From Scalindua sp964344685 (GTDB lineage Bacteria; Planctomycetota; Brocadiia; Brocadiales; Scalinduaceae), in NCBI GenBank assembly GCA_964344685.1, contig CAYFOK010000015.1, forward strand, positions 32,571 to 96,570: DNA of 64,000 nt, given 5' to 3'. Shown piece by piece: positions 45,968 to 56,379 of this stretch. The notes under the pieces were generated by a model. That model made no database searches. It was not told the origin of the DNA and saw nothing but the letters and a program-made list of their open reading frames with translations. Each line of letters starts with the position of its first letter. Position 1 is the stretch's first letter. Made by a program: the position numbers and the translations under genes.

Positions 45968-46852
45968 TTAACGGTTCAGTTTTAAATAGTGTGACAAATT
46001 TGATTTTTTATTCATTACCGGTTTGATCTTTCCTTTGCCTGAAGTGAGTACCGTCATTACGCCCGGTCCATGACCAGCGATAACACAGTCTGAATGAACT
46101 ATGATGCCTATTGAGATTGCGTTAGTTTTGTATATTCTTCCATAGGAGTGGTCTGCATCAGAAATTGCGACGAAATCTCCAAATTTAAGTGTTCCAAGCC
46201 CGAATTTGTTTACGACTTTCTCATCGAACATCTGAATATCATAATCACCTGAATAGCTATGGTTTGAGCCCAGTCCGGATCCCATAATAGCTGCCGGAAC
46301 TATATGCGTTACCGGGAAATTGAGAGTGCCTTTTGATTCTCTTACGGGTATCTTTGATAATAGGTGTGGGGAGATATTCATCACGTGTATATCCGGATAA
46401 TAGTTCGTCAATACCAGTCCCGTTCCGTATGCTTTAATCTGCATTTTATCACCTATTACCATTTTCTCAAGGGCCTTTGTCGGAAAATCTACTATCACAT
46501 GTTCTATACCGCCGTGTTTTCCTGTTACAACTCCTTTGGCTCCCTTGGCGTCTCCGGATACAACCTTAACCTCATTTCCGGCACATGCCAGTGTATTAAG
46601 CCCGGCGTTTGGTGACCAGCTTCCTATTGATTTTTCTGTGTTAGTTATGCTGACTCCAGGCTCTACATGATCGGCTGCCCAGCCTATAGCCGGATCTCCT
46701 GTTCTGACATTGTATGTAATTCCTCCGACACTCGGAAGGACAAGTGGTTTGCCGTCAGCGCTGATTACGTACGGTGTGTTAGCAAAGGTAGGGCTTGATA
46801 TCTGTCCTACTACTGATTGCATAACTAATTTGCTTTTGTTTGTCTTAATCAA
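45968..46852 (-). CDS. DUF4438 family protein
   Basis: 294 residues from a TTG at 46852 that has AAAGGAG eight bases upstream. The whole chain matches DUF4438 as known from Thermotoga and other anaerobes: PSVGGITYNVRTGDPAIGWAADHVEPG at the start, GAKGVVTGKHGG, and GHGPGVMTVLTSGKG near the end. Structures exist for the family but no function is settled. There is no signal peptide. Followed on the same strand by the small acidic protein gene. Confidence 0.82.
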   Translation of the reverse strand: MIKTNKSKLVMQSVVGQISSPTFANTPYVISADGKPLVLPSVGGITYNVRTGDPAIGWAADHVEPGVSITNTEKSIGSWSPNAGLNTLACAGNEVKVVSGDAKGAKGVVTGKHGGIEHVIVDFPTKALEKMVIGDKMQIKAYGTGLVLTNYYPDIHVMNISPHLLSKIPVRESKGTLNFPVTHIVPAAIMGSGLGSNHSYSGDYDIQMFDEKVVNKFGLGTLKFGDFVAISDADHSYGRIYKTNAISIGIIVHSDCVIAGHGPGVMTVLTSGKGKIKPVMNKKSNLSHYLKLNR

Positions 46853-47107
46853 TTTTATAACTCCTTTATGCCTATATATAATTTTGAAAATAATAAACGA
46901 AATTTATATGTTTTTTTTACCACAGGTAAAGACTTGATTAATAATAAATATTGTATTCCAGATTAACACATTTGTCAGTATTCTACCAAATAATTTTAAG
47001 CATTAATTGAGGCTTGACCGGCAAACCTTCTTAATGTTATATTTCTTGGTTTCATAACACCTTTAATGCTGTGTTAATAAAAGGTAAGTATATTATCGGA
47101 GGAATCG

Positions 47108-48514
47108 ATGGATACATATACGGACAAGCTTGCTCCATGGGAAAAGAGAAGCGCATATTATAAAGATGTGAAGCTTGGCAAGAAAGTCGATGGGATAAAA
47201 AACACCTTAAAGAATCAAACGGAAAAGATGATTGAGTCTCAGATTGCCTCAGCAGATGAAATTGTTGCAAGTCAGGGAATAGTGGAAGATGCGCTTAAAG
47301 AAATTAATTATAGCATAAAAAGAGTTGGGCATGGGATGGGAGGGTTGATGGCCGCTTTTGAGTGGGGAATATCTGACGTTGTCTGGCTTATAGAAAAAAA
47401 TACTGAAGAGATGCATGAAGTTATGATGGATATTTATCAGGTTCCTGATAGACAAATGGAAGGACTCAGGCATAAAGCGGATGATGCTTTTGCCAGGGGG
47501 GACATGAAAATTGCATTGGAACGCTTTACTGAACTAGAGTCAGTGATCAAAAATGATTTCTCTATTTACCTTAATCTTGGGATGATTCACCTTTTTCATA
47601 AAATAGATAAGGAAAAGGCCTTGGCCTACTTTGACAAAGCCATAAAATATGTCAGGCTGCATTCTACTTATTACACAAGTTATGCGTTATTGTATAAGGC
47701 ATTAATCAAGCGTGATTTTGGTCTTATTGAAGAGGCAGAACAATGTTCAAGCGAGGCCATTAATCTTTCACCCGGACTCACTGAAGCGAAATATCAGAAT
47801 GCTCAATATAATGCCTTGCTGAACAGGCCGGAGAAGGCTATCCCAATGTTGAGAAAAGTTATTAATAATGATATTGTCTACTGCTTAAGGATTTTGTGGG
47901 AACAGGATTTTGGGCAGATAAGCTCTGAAATTGTTGAATTATATGAGGAGATCAGGAAAGGGAAATACGAAGAAATTAATAAGGTGTTAGAAACAGAGAA
48001 TAAGGAAGTAATTTTATTAGCTAATGCGATAAAGGGTATTGATAAGTTGGGCTATGGTGTGCCTGAGGAAGTGTCAGTAGAATTGTTATTGGAAGGACGC
48101 GATGAAATAGATAAATTAGTGCAAAATAATTCGATTATTGATGCGTATATTGCAGGGATCCAGCTTCCACTTTTGTCAAAGAAACGTGAACGGCAAAAGG
48201 AGTTGTTAAGGAGAAAAGGTAATGAAATATATTTGAATCTTGATCGTAAAATAGAGGAGTTAAATGAGGGAGTGGCAGGGAAAAAGAAAAAAGGTGGTAC
48301 AGTACCGTTTATAATTTATTTCCTGTGCGGACAGATTGTTGCTTTTCCATTCGGTTGGTACATCGGTATGCCTTTGGGGATATGTATAACAGAAGGCCTT
48401 CTCTTTGCGATTTGTTTCTATATAAATGTCATACAGCCCCAATCCCAATGGAAAGAGGTTAGTACCAAGAAAAACGAACAAGACAAACTTTTGAAAGTTA
48501 TAGAAAAATTATAG
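47108..48514 (+). CDS. TPR-containing membrane protein of unknown function
   Basis: 468 residues. Residues about 15-80 are helical, GGLMAAFEWGISDVVWLIEKNTEEM at about 77-101 is a conserved-looking amphipathic segment, and residues about 115-245 hold three or four TPR motifs (MKIALERFTELE, KALAYFDKAIKY, EKAIPMLRKV). Two membrane helices lie at about 400-445, with a cytoplasmic tail. The N-terminal layout resembles bacterial proteins that pair TPRs with a membrane anchor. GGAGG ribosome site. The next gene starts directly after its stop. Confidence 0.72.
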   Translation: MDTYTDKLAPWEKRSAYYKDVKLGKKVDGIKNTLKNQTEKMIESQIASADEIVASQGIVEDALKEINYSIKRVGHGMGGLMAAFEWGISDVVWLIEKNTEEMHEVMMDIYQVPDRQMEGLRHKADDAFARGDMKIALERFTELESVIKNDFSIYLNLGMIHLFHKIDKEKALAYFDKAIKYVRLHSTYYTSYALLYKALIKRDFGLIEEAEQCSSEAINLSPGLTEAKYQNAQYNALLNRPEKAIPMLRKVINNDIVYCLRILWEQDFGQISSEIVELYEEIRKGKYEEINKVLETENKEVILLANAIKGIDKLGYGVPEEVSVELLLEGRDEIDKLVQNNSIIDAYIAGIQLPLLSKKRERQKELLRRKGNEIYLNLDRKIEELNEGVAGKKKKGGTVPFIIYFLCGQIVAFPFGWYIGMPLGICITEGLLFAICFYINVIQPQSQWKEVSTKKNEQDKLLKVIEKL

Positions 48515-49288
48515 ATGGAAACTCCTGGTATACTGATCTCCACTATTTTATTAAGGCCATATGTATTTGTCTTGCTGGGATTTTATTTAATCGCAGGTGT
48601 TTTTCAGCTTGGGCTGAAAAGGATAATAGCCTTTACCATACTGGCTTATTTTATCGCTTTCATTTCTGAGTATTCCTCTACACGTATTGGTATTCCTTAC
48701 GGCCTTTATCATTATACGGGTGAAACACATGGGAAAGAGTTGTTCATTTCTAATGTTCCTTTTATGGATTCACTCTCGTACTCATTTCTGGGATATTTCA
48801 GCTATTCACTTGCCCTTTTGGTACTTTCGCCGGTAACCAGGAAAGGGTGGAAATTTGAACTGTCACTTCCTCCCTGGTATTCAAAAAAGGTTCTCTTTCT
48901 AGCTGCGATATTGTTTGTGCTTCAGGATGTGTTAATAGACCCTGTGTCTCTCAGGGGCTCAAAATGGTTCCTTGGGCAGATATATTATTACCCTGAAAAA
49001 GGTATATACTTTGGGGTAACTTTATCTAATTTTCTGGGATGGTTTCTGGTAGGGCTTGCAATCATATACTGCTTTCAGAAGTTAGATCAAATGATGGGTT
49101 GGTCTAAAGAGTTTGCCGGGAATGCATTGATGGGTCCGGTATTGTATTTCCTGAATATGATATTTATTCTGTCAGTAACATTTTATATCGGTGAGTACTT
49201 TATAGGACTGATAAGCCTCTTTATTTTCAGTATACTTATCTCTATAACTATTCTAAAGGTCCGTCATGCATTCGCAAATAAATACTAA
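48515..49288 (+). CDS. carotenoid biosynthesis protein, CruF/DUF422 family
   Basis: 257 residues with about 7 predicted membrane helices. Marks of the CruF-type family: RIGIPYGLYHYTGETHG, NVPFMDSLSYSFLGY and ILFVLQDVLIDPVSL with WFLGQIYYYPEKGIYFGVTLSNFLGWFLVG. CruF adds water across the psi-end of carotenoids (1',2'-hydratase). No other carotenoid genes are in view. It begins directly after the stop of the TPR gene, so the two are coupled. Confidence 0.85.
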   Translation: METPGILISTILLRPYVFVLLGFYLIAGVFQLGLKRIIAFTILAYFIAFISEYSSTRIGIPYGLYHYTGETHGKELFISNVPFMDSLSYSFLGYFSYSLALLVLSPVTRKGWKFELSLPPWYSKKVLFLAAILFVLQDVLIDPVSLRGSKWFLGQIYYYPEKGIYFGVTLSNFLGWFLVGLAIIYCFQKLDQMMGWSKEFAGNALMGPVLYFLNMIFILSVTFYIGEYFIGLISLFIFSILISITILKVRHAFANKY

Positions 49289-49675
49289 CCGCTAATTCAG
49301 AATTATATTAAGAAAAACAAACCTTCAGAAAGCTATAAAAAGACTTAAGTACTGGCTCTGTTAATATATAGAATCAGCTTTTCCGCTCATTTTTCTCTTG
49401 AAACGAAAGTTTACTATTGTTAGCATTCAATTCTAGGCGTTTTTGAGCCCTTTTAATTAAACTTACCTATTGGATATACATACAGTGTTTGTACATATAT
49501 TGTAAAAAAACACTTGTACAGTAGCAAATTAGCCCATTTCAAAGTTTTTGTACCTGTAAGTGTTATTCAGGGAATTAATTCTGACAAACGAACTATTCTT
49601 TTAATTTCTATCACAACAGTTATTAAGAGTGATTATGGTTTGTTCCACTACTTATTTTTAACAAAAGGAGAAGAA
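49289..49675. other. intergenic region with TTGTACA repeats
   Basis: 387 bases. TTGTACA occurs at 49489-49495 and again at 49514-49520, 25 bases apart, just upstream of the next gene; they could be operator half-sites. No other structure recognised. Confidence 0.4.
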
Positions 49676-50551
49676 ATGTCGCATAGATTCTTTTGTGTTT
49701 TTCTGGTATTGGTTTTAACAATTTGTACAAATATGTTTGCTGATACCTTAAGGTTGGAAGGTTTTGATCAAAATGTTGATGTAAAAATACTCGAAATGAA
49801 CGAGGAGTTTATTAAGGTTATCGTTTCTCAAGATGAGGTCAATTCGATTAGTGTCAAATCGGAACGTGAGTCTCAGTATCCAGATGCTGTTTTCGTCAAT
49901 GTTGATGGTAAAGAGAAAAAGATCATTTGTAAGATTATGGAAATAACAAAGACTCCAGGAAATATTACGTTACAAATTTCCAGAGAAAAGGTTTCTGCAA
50001 TTCGGATAGCTTTTCCCGGTAGTGATCAAAAAGATACCTTGAGTGCGCATCGTGAAGATCGTGCGCAACCACCCGTGGATGCTGAGTTGTTAAAAGAACA
50101 GATAATGGAACAAATAAGACATGAATTTGAGATAAAGCAGGAAGAGCAAGTACAAGAGAGTGTATCGATTGAGGATAAAATTAAAAAGGAGTTAAGGGGA
50201 GAGCTTGAAAACAGAGAAAAGGTATATGATGAAGAGAACTATGGCAGGGTAACAGGCCGTATGTTTTATAAAGGAGAGCTTCTTCCGGGATGTCAGGTAA
50301 AAATAACATTGCTGGAAAAATGGGGAATATTTGGTAAACCAAAAGAAGGTTTATGTCTTGAGACAACTACGGATGAAAATGGGCGTTATCTTTTTGAAAA
50401 AGTAAATCCTGGAGGATATAAAATATCCTGGAAGCCGCCACACGAATCTACCTGGATCCGGAGTATTAAAATGGAGCCGGACATTTTCGTAGAGGCAGGA
50501 GAGACTTATCACTATCGTGACAGGGAGACAAACCTGAGGACTGTAAATTAA
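49676..50551 (+). CDS. secreted protein with C-terminal carboxypeptidase-regulatory-like domain
   Basis: 291 residues from the ATG at 49676, which has AAAAGGAG upstream and opens a good Sec signal peptide (MSHRFFCVFLVLVLTICTNMFA); the frame extends further 5' but without such a site. The middle (about 125-190) is a charged, coiled-coil-like stretch rich in E, Q and K. The end (about 195-285) is a CarboxypepD_reg-like domain: YGRVTGRMFYKGELLPGCQV, then TTDENGRYLFEKVNPGGYKI. Likely periplasmic. The two-component sensor gene follows 79 bases later, so it might present a ligand to it (inference). Confidence 0.75.
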   Translation: MSHRFFCVFLVLVLTICTNMFADTLRLEGFDQNVDVKILEMNEEFIKVIVSQDEVNSISVKSERESQYPDAVFVNVDGKEKKIICKIMEITKTPGNITLQISREKVSAIRIAFPGSDQKDTLSAHREDRAQPPVDAELLKEQIMEQIRHEFEIKQEEQVQESVSIEDKIKKELRGELENREKVYDEENYGRVTGRMFYKGELLPGCQVKITLLEKWGIFGKPKEGLCLETTTDENGRYLFEKVNPGGYKISWKPPHESTWIRSIKMEPDIFVEAGETYHYRDRETNLRTVN

Positions 50552-50630
50552 TACATTTCATAACCGTCCATTTCGATTTACTGTCAATTTAAAAAGTGTG
50601 GATGAAACCAACGCCAGGATCGGATAGAAA

Positions 50631-52853
50631 ATGACTATCAAGGTTAAAAGTTTGTTATGGTTCTTGCTTCCTTCCATTTTAATAGCAACTGCAACTGCTA
50701 CGTTTTGCTATTTCTATACTTACAAAACTGTTAAGAAAAATATTTTTGATCAACTGGAAATAGCCGCTGACGAATTACATAAACACGTTTGTATCTTCCT
50801 GGATGGAAAGAGAGGGAGGATCATTGATTTCAGCTCTGATGGCTTTATCAGAGATTGTACAGAAAAAATAACCAGAATGGATGATGACGCCCTGCAATGT
50901 ACAGATAAACTAAATTCCCATCTTGCTGTCAATAAACAACCACTTGACCCTGATATTCTTATTATGTTTGTAGTTGATCTTGAAGGTAAAGTGATTAGCT
51001 CGACAGAAGTAGATCAGATTGGCAGGGATGTTTCAGGTGAAACATACTTTAAGGAGACAATGAAGAGAGGTTTTTGCGTAAGTGATATAAGGTCTTCTCC
51101 TGAATTTGAACAAAATACTTTCTTTGATGTGGCAAGGCTTCTCTTGACCAACGACGGGCTGCACATCTTAGGTATGGTCGTTAATAGGTACAGTTGTAAA
51201 AGCTTTAGCAAAATTACCCACAGCGGAATAATAGGGGAATTTGGACAGGAAAAACAGCTTGAGGGTTTGGGTTCAACAGGAGAGGTTTATATTGTTAATA
51301 GAGACAAATTAATGATAACTGAGTCAAGGTTCAATAATGATGTTGTGCTTAAGCAGGTTGTTGACACAGAAGCTGTGAGGGTAGCGTTCGATAATGAAGT
51401 AGGAATGATAGGTATCTATACTGGCTATAGAGAGCACCCGATACTAGGCGTATCACGGTATGTTGAAGAGATGGATTGGGTTATACTGGCGGAAAAGGAT
51501 ATATCTGAGGCATTTGCTCCGCTAGCGAGCTTACAAAGGTTTGCTTTCATTATGGGCGTCATAGGAGTTATGGTGATATTGACAGTTGCCTTCTTTTTCG
51601 CCAGGATGATAACAAATCCAATAACGTCATTAGCTCTGGCTGCGGGTGACATAGCAAACGGTAATTTAAAAGGTATCGTAGGCATTAAATCTAAAGATGA
51701 GATAGGTAATTTGGCGGATTCTTTTAACAAGATGACAGCAAATTTGAAAAAGTTCAGGGATGACCTGGAGCAGTCAGAAGCAGGGTACAGAGACCTGATT
51801 GAAAATTCTTCAGAAATTATTTATCGTACGGATAAAAAGAGGTTCTTTGTAGACATGAATAAAACTATGTTAGATAAACTTGGTTACACGTCTGAGGAGC
51901 TGATGGGAGTGAGAATCGAAAATATTGTACCTGATAATGAGCGTGAGAAAGTGATAAATCATATACGGAATGTCATTGATAAGGGTAATGATTCTATAGA
52001 AACAATATTTCTATCAAAAAAAGGAGAGACAATAAATGTTGAAATCAATGCTAACGCCATGTATGCTGCTGATGGCGGCTTTATAGCGACAAGGGCGTTT
52101 GTGCGGGACATCACTGAAAGAAAGAAAGCATTGGCGGCAGAAAAACACGGAAGAGAGTTGCAGCTACTGACTTCGCACATAATCTCTATCCAGGAGAAAG
52201 AGAGAAGGAGGATCTCCAGAGAGCTGCATGATGAAGCGGGACAGGCGCTTACTGCCATGAAAATTAATGTAGAGATGCTGGAAAGGGAAATTCCCGAAGG
52301 CACTGCAAGTGTCAGAAAAAGGCTTGCGGATACAAAACAACTGTTAGTACATACTTTGCAGGAGATTCGCACGCTTGCATTTGAGCTCAGGCCATCGCTG
52401 CTGGACCATTTTGGAGTTCAGTCCGCGATAAAAGAATATTCAAAAAACTATTCTGAGAGAACTAATATAAATGTAGAGGTTATAGGTAAAAATATTGATG
52501 AAAGATTTCCTCCCGAGGTAGATATACTTCTATATCGTTGTGCACAGGAGGCCTTGAATAATGTGGTAAAACATTCTAAGGCAACAAATGTAACAATAGA
52601 AATAGCACAGGAGGAGAGAGGAATTCAAATGAGGGTTTCAGATAACGGTATTGGCTTTGACGTAAATGAAGCGTTTGAAGAAAACAAAAATGGTATAAGC
52701 ATAGGTTTATTCGGTATGAAGGAAAGGATAGCGCTCTTGAATGGGAGCCTGAAAATACATTCTGAAAGAAACAAAGGTTCAGAATTGAAGATATTTGTTC
52801 CTTTTAAAATTAATAAAGAAAACATTTTTCTTGAGGTGGGTAGGAATGTCTAA
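50631..52853 (+). CDS. membrane sensor histidine kinase (NarX/LiaS-type, HisKA_3)
   Basis: 740 residues. Order: membrane helix (about 8-28), extracytoplasmic sensor domain (about 30-300, Cache-like with VEEMDWVILAEKDISEAF near its end), second helix (about 305-327), HAMP (about 328-380), PAS (about 385-500), HisKA_3 dimerisation helix with phosphorylated H533 in SRELHDE, then the HATPase with EALNNVVKHS, DNGIGFD and GLFGMKERI. It signals to the NarL-type regulator encoded by the next gene, which overlaps it by 8 bases. Ligand unknown. The domain order is standard for this class. Confidence 0.94.
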   Translation: MTIKVKSLLWFLLPSILIATATATFCYFYTYKTVKKNIFDQLEIAADELHKHVCIFLDGKRGRIIDFSSDGFIRDCTEKITRMDDDALQCTDKLNSHLAVNKQPLDPDILIMFVVDLEGKVISSTEVDQIGRDVSGETYFKETMKRGFCVSDIRSSPEFEQNTFFDVARLLLTNDGLHILGMVVNRYSCKSFSKITHSGIIGEFGQEKQLEGLGSTGEVYIVNRDKLMITESRFNNDVVLKQVVDTEAVRVAFDNEVGMIGIYTGYREHPILGVSRYVEEMDWVILAEKDISEAFAPLASLQRFAFIMGVIGVMVILTVAFFFARMITNPITSLALAAGDIANGNLKGIVGIKSKDEIGNLADSFNKMTANLKKFRDDLEQSEAGYRDLIENSSEIIYRTDKKRFFVDMNKTMLDKLGYTSEELMGVRIENIVPDNEREKVINHIRNVIDKGNDSIETIFLSKKGETINVEINANAMYAADGGFIATRAFVRDITERKKALAAEKHGRELQLLTSHIISIQEKERRRISRELHDEAGQALTAMKINVEMLEREIPEGTASVRKRLADTKQLLVHTLQEIRTLAFELRPSLLDHFGVQSAIKEYSKNYSERTNINVEVIGKNIDERFPPEVDILLYRCAQEALNNVVKHSKATNVTIEIAQEERGIQMRVSDNGIGFDVNEAFEENKNGISIGLFGMKERIALLNGSLKIHSERNKGSELKIFVPFKINKENIFLEVGRNV

Positions 52854-53502
52854 AATTAGAGTATTGCTTGTTGACGATCATACAATAGTAAGGCAGGGTT
52901 TGAGAGCTCTTCTGGAGTCTCAAGAAGGTATTGAAGTTGTAGGAGAGGCGGAAGACGGAAGACATGCTTTTGAAAAAGCAGAACAATTAATTCCGGATAT
53001 AGTAGTTCTTGACATCACCATGCCAAATCTGAATGGAATTGAGGCTACACGTCAGATTAAGAAATTGAATTCTGAAATCAAGGTTATAGTTCTAACTGTG
53101 CATGACAGTGAAGAGTATGTACATCAAATACTCCAGGCAGGAGCATCAGGGTACTTACTCAAAGAGTCAGCAGTATCAGATCTTGTCTCAGCAATAAATG
53201 CAGTAACAAAAGGAGATATTTTCCTAAGTCCCACAATTTCGAAAGTAGTAGTTAAAGATTATATAAAACACACTGAGGGAGAATCAAAGGTATTTGATAG
53301 CCTGGATATACTTACTGGTCGAGAACGTGAAGTATTACAGTTAATTGCGGAAGGGCACACGAATAGAGAGGTTGCTCGACTCCTAGAGTTAAGTGTAAAG
53401 ACCGTTGATGTGCACAGGGCCCATATAAAGGAAAAACTCCACATACGCGACACAGCAGGTCTCATAAAATATTCAATTAGAAAAGGTCTTATAAGTTTTT
53501 GA
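52846..53502 (+). CDS. NarL/FixJ-type response regulator
   Basis: 218 residues from the ATG at 52846 (earlier in-frame ATG at 52795 lies inside the kinase gene and lacks a ribosome site). Receiver domain with DD at 10-11, phospho-acceptor D56 in VVLDITMP, and K109-type lysine in YLLKES. The C-terminal LuxR-type helix-turn-helix reads TGREREVLQLIAEGHTNREVARLL and SVKTVDVHRAHIKEKL. It binds DNA as a dimer once phosphorylated by the upstream kinase. The long non-coding stretch that follows may contain its targets. Confidence 0.95.
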   Translation: MSKIRVLLVDDHTIVRQGLRALLESQEGIEVVGEAEDGRHAFEKAEQLIPDIVVLDITMPNLNGIEATRQIKKLNSEIKVIVLTVHDSEEYVHQILQAGASGYLLKESAVSDLVSAINAVTKGDIFLSPTISKVVVKDYIKHTEGESKVFDSLDILTGREREVLQLIAEGHTNREVARLLELSVKTVDVHRAHIKEKLHIRDTAGLIKYSIRKGLISF

Positions 53503-54615
53503 TAATTACATATCAGTATAATGCTATCAGGGTATAAGCACGGTAGCAGATTCTTGCAAATAAGTTATCTCATCTAAACGTACATTCCATCATTTCCGTA
53601 TTAGGCTGTTTTACTGTAGACATGAATCAAATAGATTATAATATGGATTAGTCATGTCATGCCTGAGGTGATGCAGATTATCCAGCAATGTCAATTGCTT
53701 ATTATCTGTCTTCAAAAACACAGTGCAATTTCCCGTTGTTGATCCTCATGTAGTTTTCACGACCAAAATCATTTCTGAAGCCCCCTTATACAGTGATTCG
53801 CTTTAGGGAAAATCTCAATTCTTGTAACAAAAATGTAAAACATAAAAAATCTTTAATTTTTTTTAATCAATAAGGACAGTGCATAGTAAATAGTGCAAAC
53901 TATTGAAAACATGGTTCTTATAAGAATTTATATATAAAAGCCTTGTGCCTTTAATTATTAGTATTATCTAGAATGATGAATCTTTGCAAAAGGAAATGCT
54001 GATATTAGTGCCATTTTGTCAAAACAGCGAAAGATTTTTTCCCCCAATATATTAATAAATTGGAAAGAAAAATTAGGTATAGACAGTCGCGTTTATAGGG
54101 GTAGTTACCTATCATCGATTATCTTGCTCTGCAGGATTCGTTCGCAAAACAACAAAAAAAAGGTGTAGTGAAGTAGGTGCCATGGAAATATTCCAGGATT
54201 ATTTATCATCAGGTTTCGTTAGCCTTAATATCTTAAAATTATTTACTTATATGCTTATGTGACACATTGTGTCTTAGATATTCCCCGGCCTATTTACTAA
54301 ATGACAGCTTATGCATTTTTGGAAACACACAGTCAAGCCCTCTTGTTTAATACCAACCTGATTCTTTGTCATAACACATATGAATATAGCAGTTTATCTA
54401 TGATGTTGGTGGAGGAGAGTTGTGTGTGTTTCAAAGATGGTACTATGTTTGCGAATCTATGATTCCGCTAAATCGGCTTTAGTGAGAACAATAACACAAT
54501 ACGCAGAGAGGCGGATTAAATAGAGTTAAATAGTAAGAGTTTATTTAAATTATATATTCAATCTAAACATTTTTGTCTTTTCATTTCTAGTTTTGGAATT
54601 AAGGGGGAATATTTT
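53503..54615. other. 1.1-kb gene-poor region upstream of the heme-porin
   Basis: 1113 bases, the longest gap in the window. It is AT-rich with no recognised RNA gene, transposase remnant or sigma-54 site. A possible 33-codon leader frame is listed at 54422. The length suggests a complex regulatory region or a lost gene. Confidence 0.5.
54422..54523 (+). CDS. possible 33-residue leader peptide
   Basis: GTG at 54422 with GGAGG six bases upstream, one of the strongest ribosome sites in the window, opens a 33-codon frame ending in TAG at 54521. The peptide (starting MCVSKMVLCLRIYD) resembles nothing known. It lies 92 bases before the heme-porin gene. It could be a leader peptide or chance. Confidence 0.25.
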   Translation: MCVSKMVLCLRIYDSAKSALVRTITQYAERRIK

Positions 54616-56178
54616 ATGAGAAAGAAATTTCTATTATCCAGTTTTTTGGTCTTTGCCGTTATGGGGTTGCTGTCTGCAATGTTTCCTCAGGATTCACAGG
54701 CAATCCCGCCATTTGCCAGGAAGTACAAGACGTCATGTACCACATGCCATTGGGGAACTTACCCAAAGCTCAATGCGTTTGGTAAAGCTTTCTTTGCAAA
54801 CGGTTTGAGGATGCCTGGTGGAGGTGATGAGGTTTTTGTAAAGGAAGAGCCTGTAAAGATGGGCGCCGATGCCTGGTCAAGGCTGTTTCCCAAGGCAGTA
54901 TGGCCCGGTGATATACCAATGATGCCTGCTATTGGTTTCAAGATGGTTACCAATTTAACAGTGACAAAGGAGAGGCCTGGTAGTACAAGAGGTTCAGTTA
55001 ATTCTAGGGCGGAAAGGGAGAACGATACTGAATTCAGAGGTATAGATGATATAGAGGTGCTTCTTGGCGGGACATTTGGAGAAACATTATCGTTCTTCGC
55101 TGCAGGTCCGATTCAAACATTGGAGAGAGCTTATCTTAACTATGCACCATTTATCTTTGGAGAGCAGGGTTTACTTAATATAAGGATGGGTAAGCTTGAT
55201 ATACGAGGGAATCCTATATCTAATCACAGGAGGATGACTACTTTTGGTTATATTATGAGCGTTATGCCCACAATATCATCAGGTAACTTTTTTGGATTTC
55301 ATCCTAACCAGACCGGTATTGAGCTCTGGGGTAGTAAGAATGGGCCTGGTGGCAAGGGCGGTCTTGAATGGGCACTTGGTATAGTCAATGGTAGTACAGG
55401 TGATGGTGAGGCATGGTTTGCAGGAACTGTAGGAGATACTAAGAGTATACTTGATAATATGACCGCGGCTACTGCAAACGGAGGTCCCGGTGGCGGTGAA
55501 ACTAACAACCATAAGGACTGGTATGCCATGGTTTCTTATAAACTATGGGGCATGGGTGTACTGGGTGAAGAGGGTGTTGATGATTCACTGGTGGCAAAAG
55601 AGAATTGGCAGGATAATTCAGTCAGGGTAAAGGGCTATTATTACAGCGGTGTGACTGGCGCGTATATTGACAGTCCTTTTGCTGGTGGTAGTATTGGAAA
55701 CCCTGTGGCAGGCGGTACCTGGGATCCTGATGCTAACAGGTTCAAACGATACGGTGTTCTTGTTGATGCCTATTGGGGAAACTTTAATTTCATGGCTGCT
55801 GCATCGTATATGGAGGATGATATCAGCGGTTCAATAACATATGCAGCTGGTACTTTTGGCACCGGCACACTACGGGAGACCGGTTCAAGTTTTGATACAT
55901 CAATTTATACAGGGGAAATTCAGTGGGTTGCTTTGCCATGGCTTATACAAACTGGCAGGATTGAGAATGTAAATCCTGATTATGATGTAAGGGATCTGAA
56001 GTCGTTTACAAAGTATACGTGGGATACAACTATAGTCTTGAGGGCGAATATGAAATTCAAGGCTGCTGCAAATTTTTCCAATTATATGGATGACTCTTCA
56101 GATGGATCAGAACCGGTTGATCTGGGAAACAGGCTTATGGATACTACATACCAGTTTGGTTTAGATATTGCTTTTTAA
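54616..56178 (+). CDS. outer-membrane porin-like protein with N-terminal heme c motif
   Basis: 520 residues. Sec signal peptide 1-29. Residues 30-60 read IPPFARKYKTSCTTCHWG...LNAFGKAFF, with one CxxCH heme-binding site (C41, C44, H45). The rest is a beta-barrel: alternating strands, many aromatic residues and a terminal phenylalanine (LDIAF). Proteins of this build occur in respiratory bacteria and place one c-type heme at the periplasmic mouth of an outer-membrane barrel. It is probably involved in electron or small-molecule passage across the outer membrane. AAGGGGG ribosome site. It precedes the copper-protein and cytochrome bc genes. Confidence 0.88.
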   Translation: MRKKFLLSSFLVFAVMGLLSAMFPQDSQAIPPFARKYKTSCTTCHWGTYPKLNAFGKAFFANGLRMPGGGDEVFVKEEPVKMGADAWSRLFPKAVWPGDIPMMPAIGFKMVTNLTVTKERPGSTRGSVNSRAERENDTEFRGIDDIEVLLGGTFGETLSFFAAGPIQTLERAYLNYAPFIFGEQGLLNIRMGKLDIRGNPISNHRRMTTFGYIMSVMPTISSGNFFGFHPNQTGIELWGSKNGPGGKGGLEWALGIVNGSTGDGEAWFAGTVGDTKSILDNMTAATANGGPGGGETNNHKDWYAMVSYKLWGMGVLGEEGVDDSLVAKENWQDNSVRVKGYYYSGVTGAYIDSPFAGGSIGNPVAGGTWDPDANRFKRYGVLVDAYWGNFNFMAAASYMEDDISGSITYAAGTFGTGTLRETGSSFDTSIYTGEIQWVALPWLIQTGRIENVNPDYDVRDLKSFTKYTWDTTIVLRANMKFKAAANFSNYMDDSSDGSEPVDLGNRLMDTTYQFGLDIAF

Positions 56179-56256
56179 ATAGCTGCAAATCAACCTGTTT
56201 CCAGTAACAATATGGACGGACAAAAAGTTTATGTAACTACTATGAACAGACAGAAT

Positions 56257-56307
56257 CCCAAGACCAGACACTGACCTCCCCGTGCTGGCTTGGGTTTCTG
56301 CTGCTTG
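56257..56307 (+). terminator. hairpin terminator after the heme-porin
   Basis: CCCAAGACCAG (56257-56267) pairs with CTGGCTTGGG (56285-56294) with one bulge, followed by T-rich sequence (TTTCTGCTGCTTGTTTTT). It likely ends the porin transcript before the first copper-protein gene. Confidence 0.55.
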
Positions 56308-56379
56308 TTTTTAACATGTTAATTTAGACATAACTATAGTTTTTTGGCTTATCAAATCCTTGAAAGGGGTTTTATGCTT

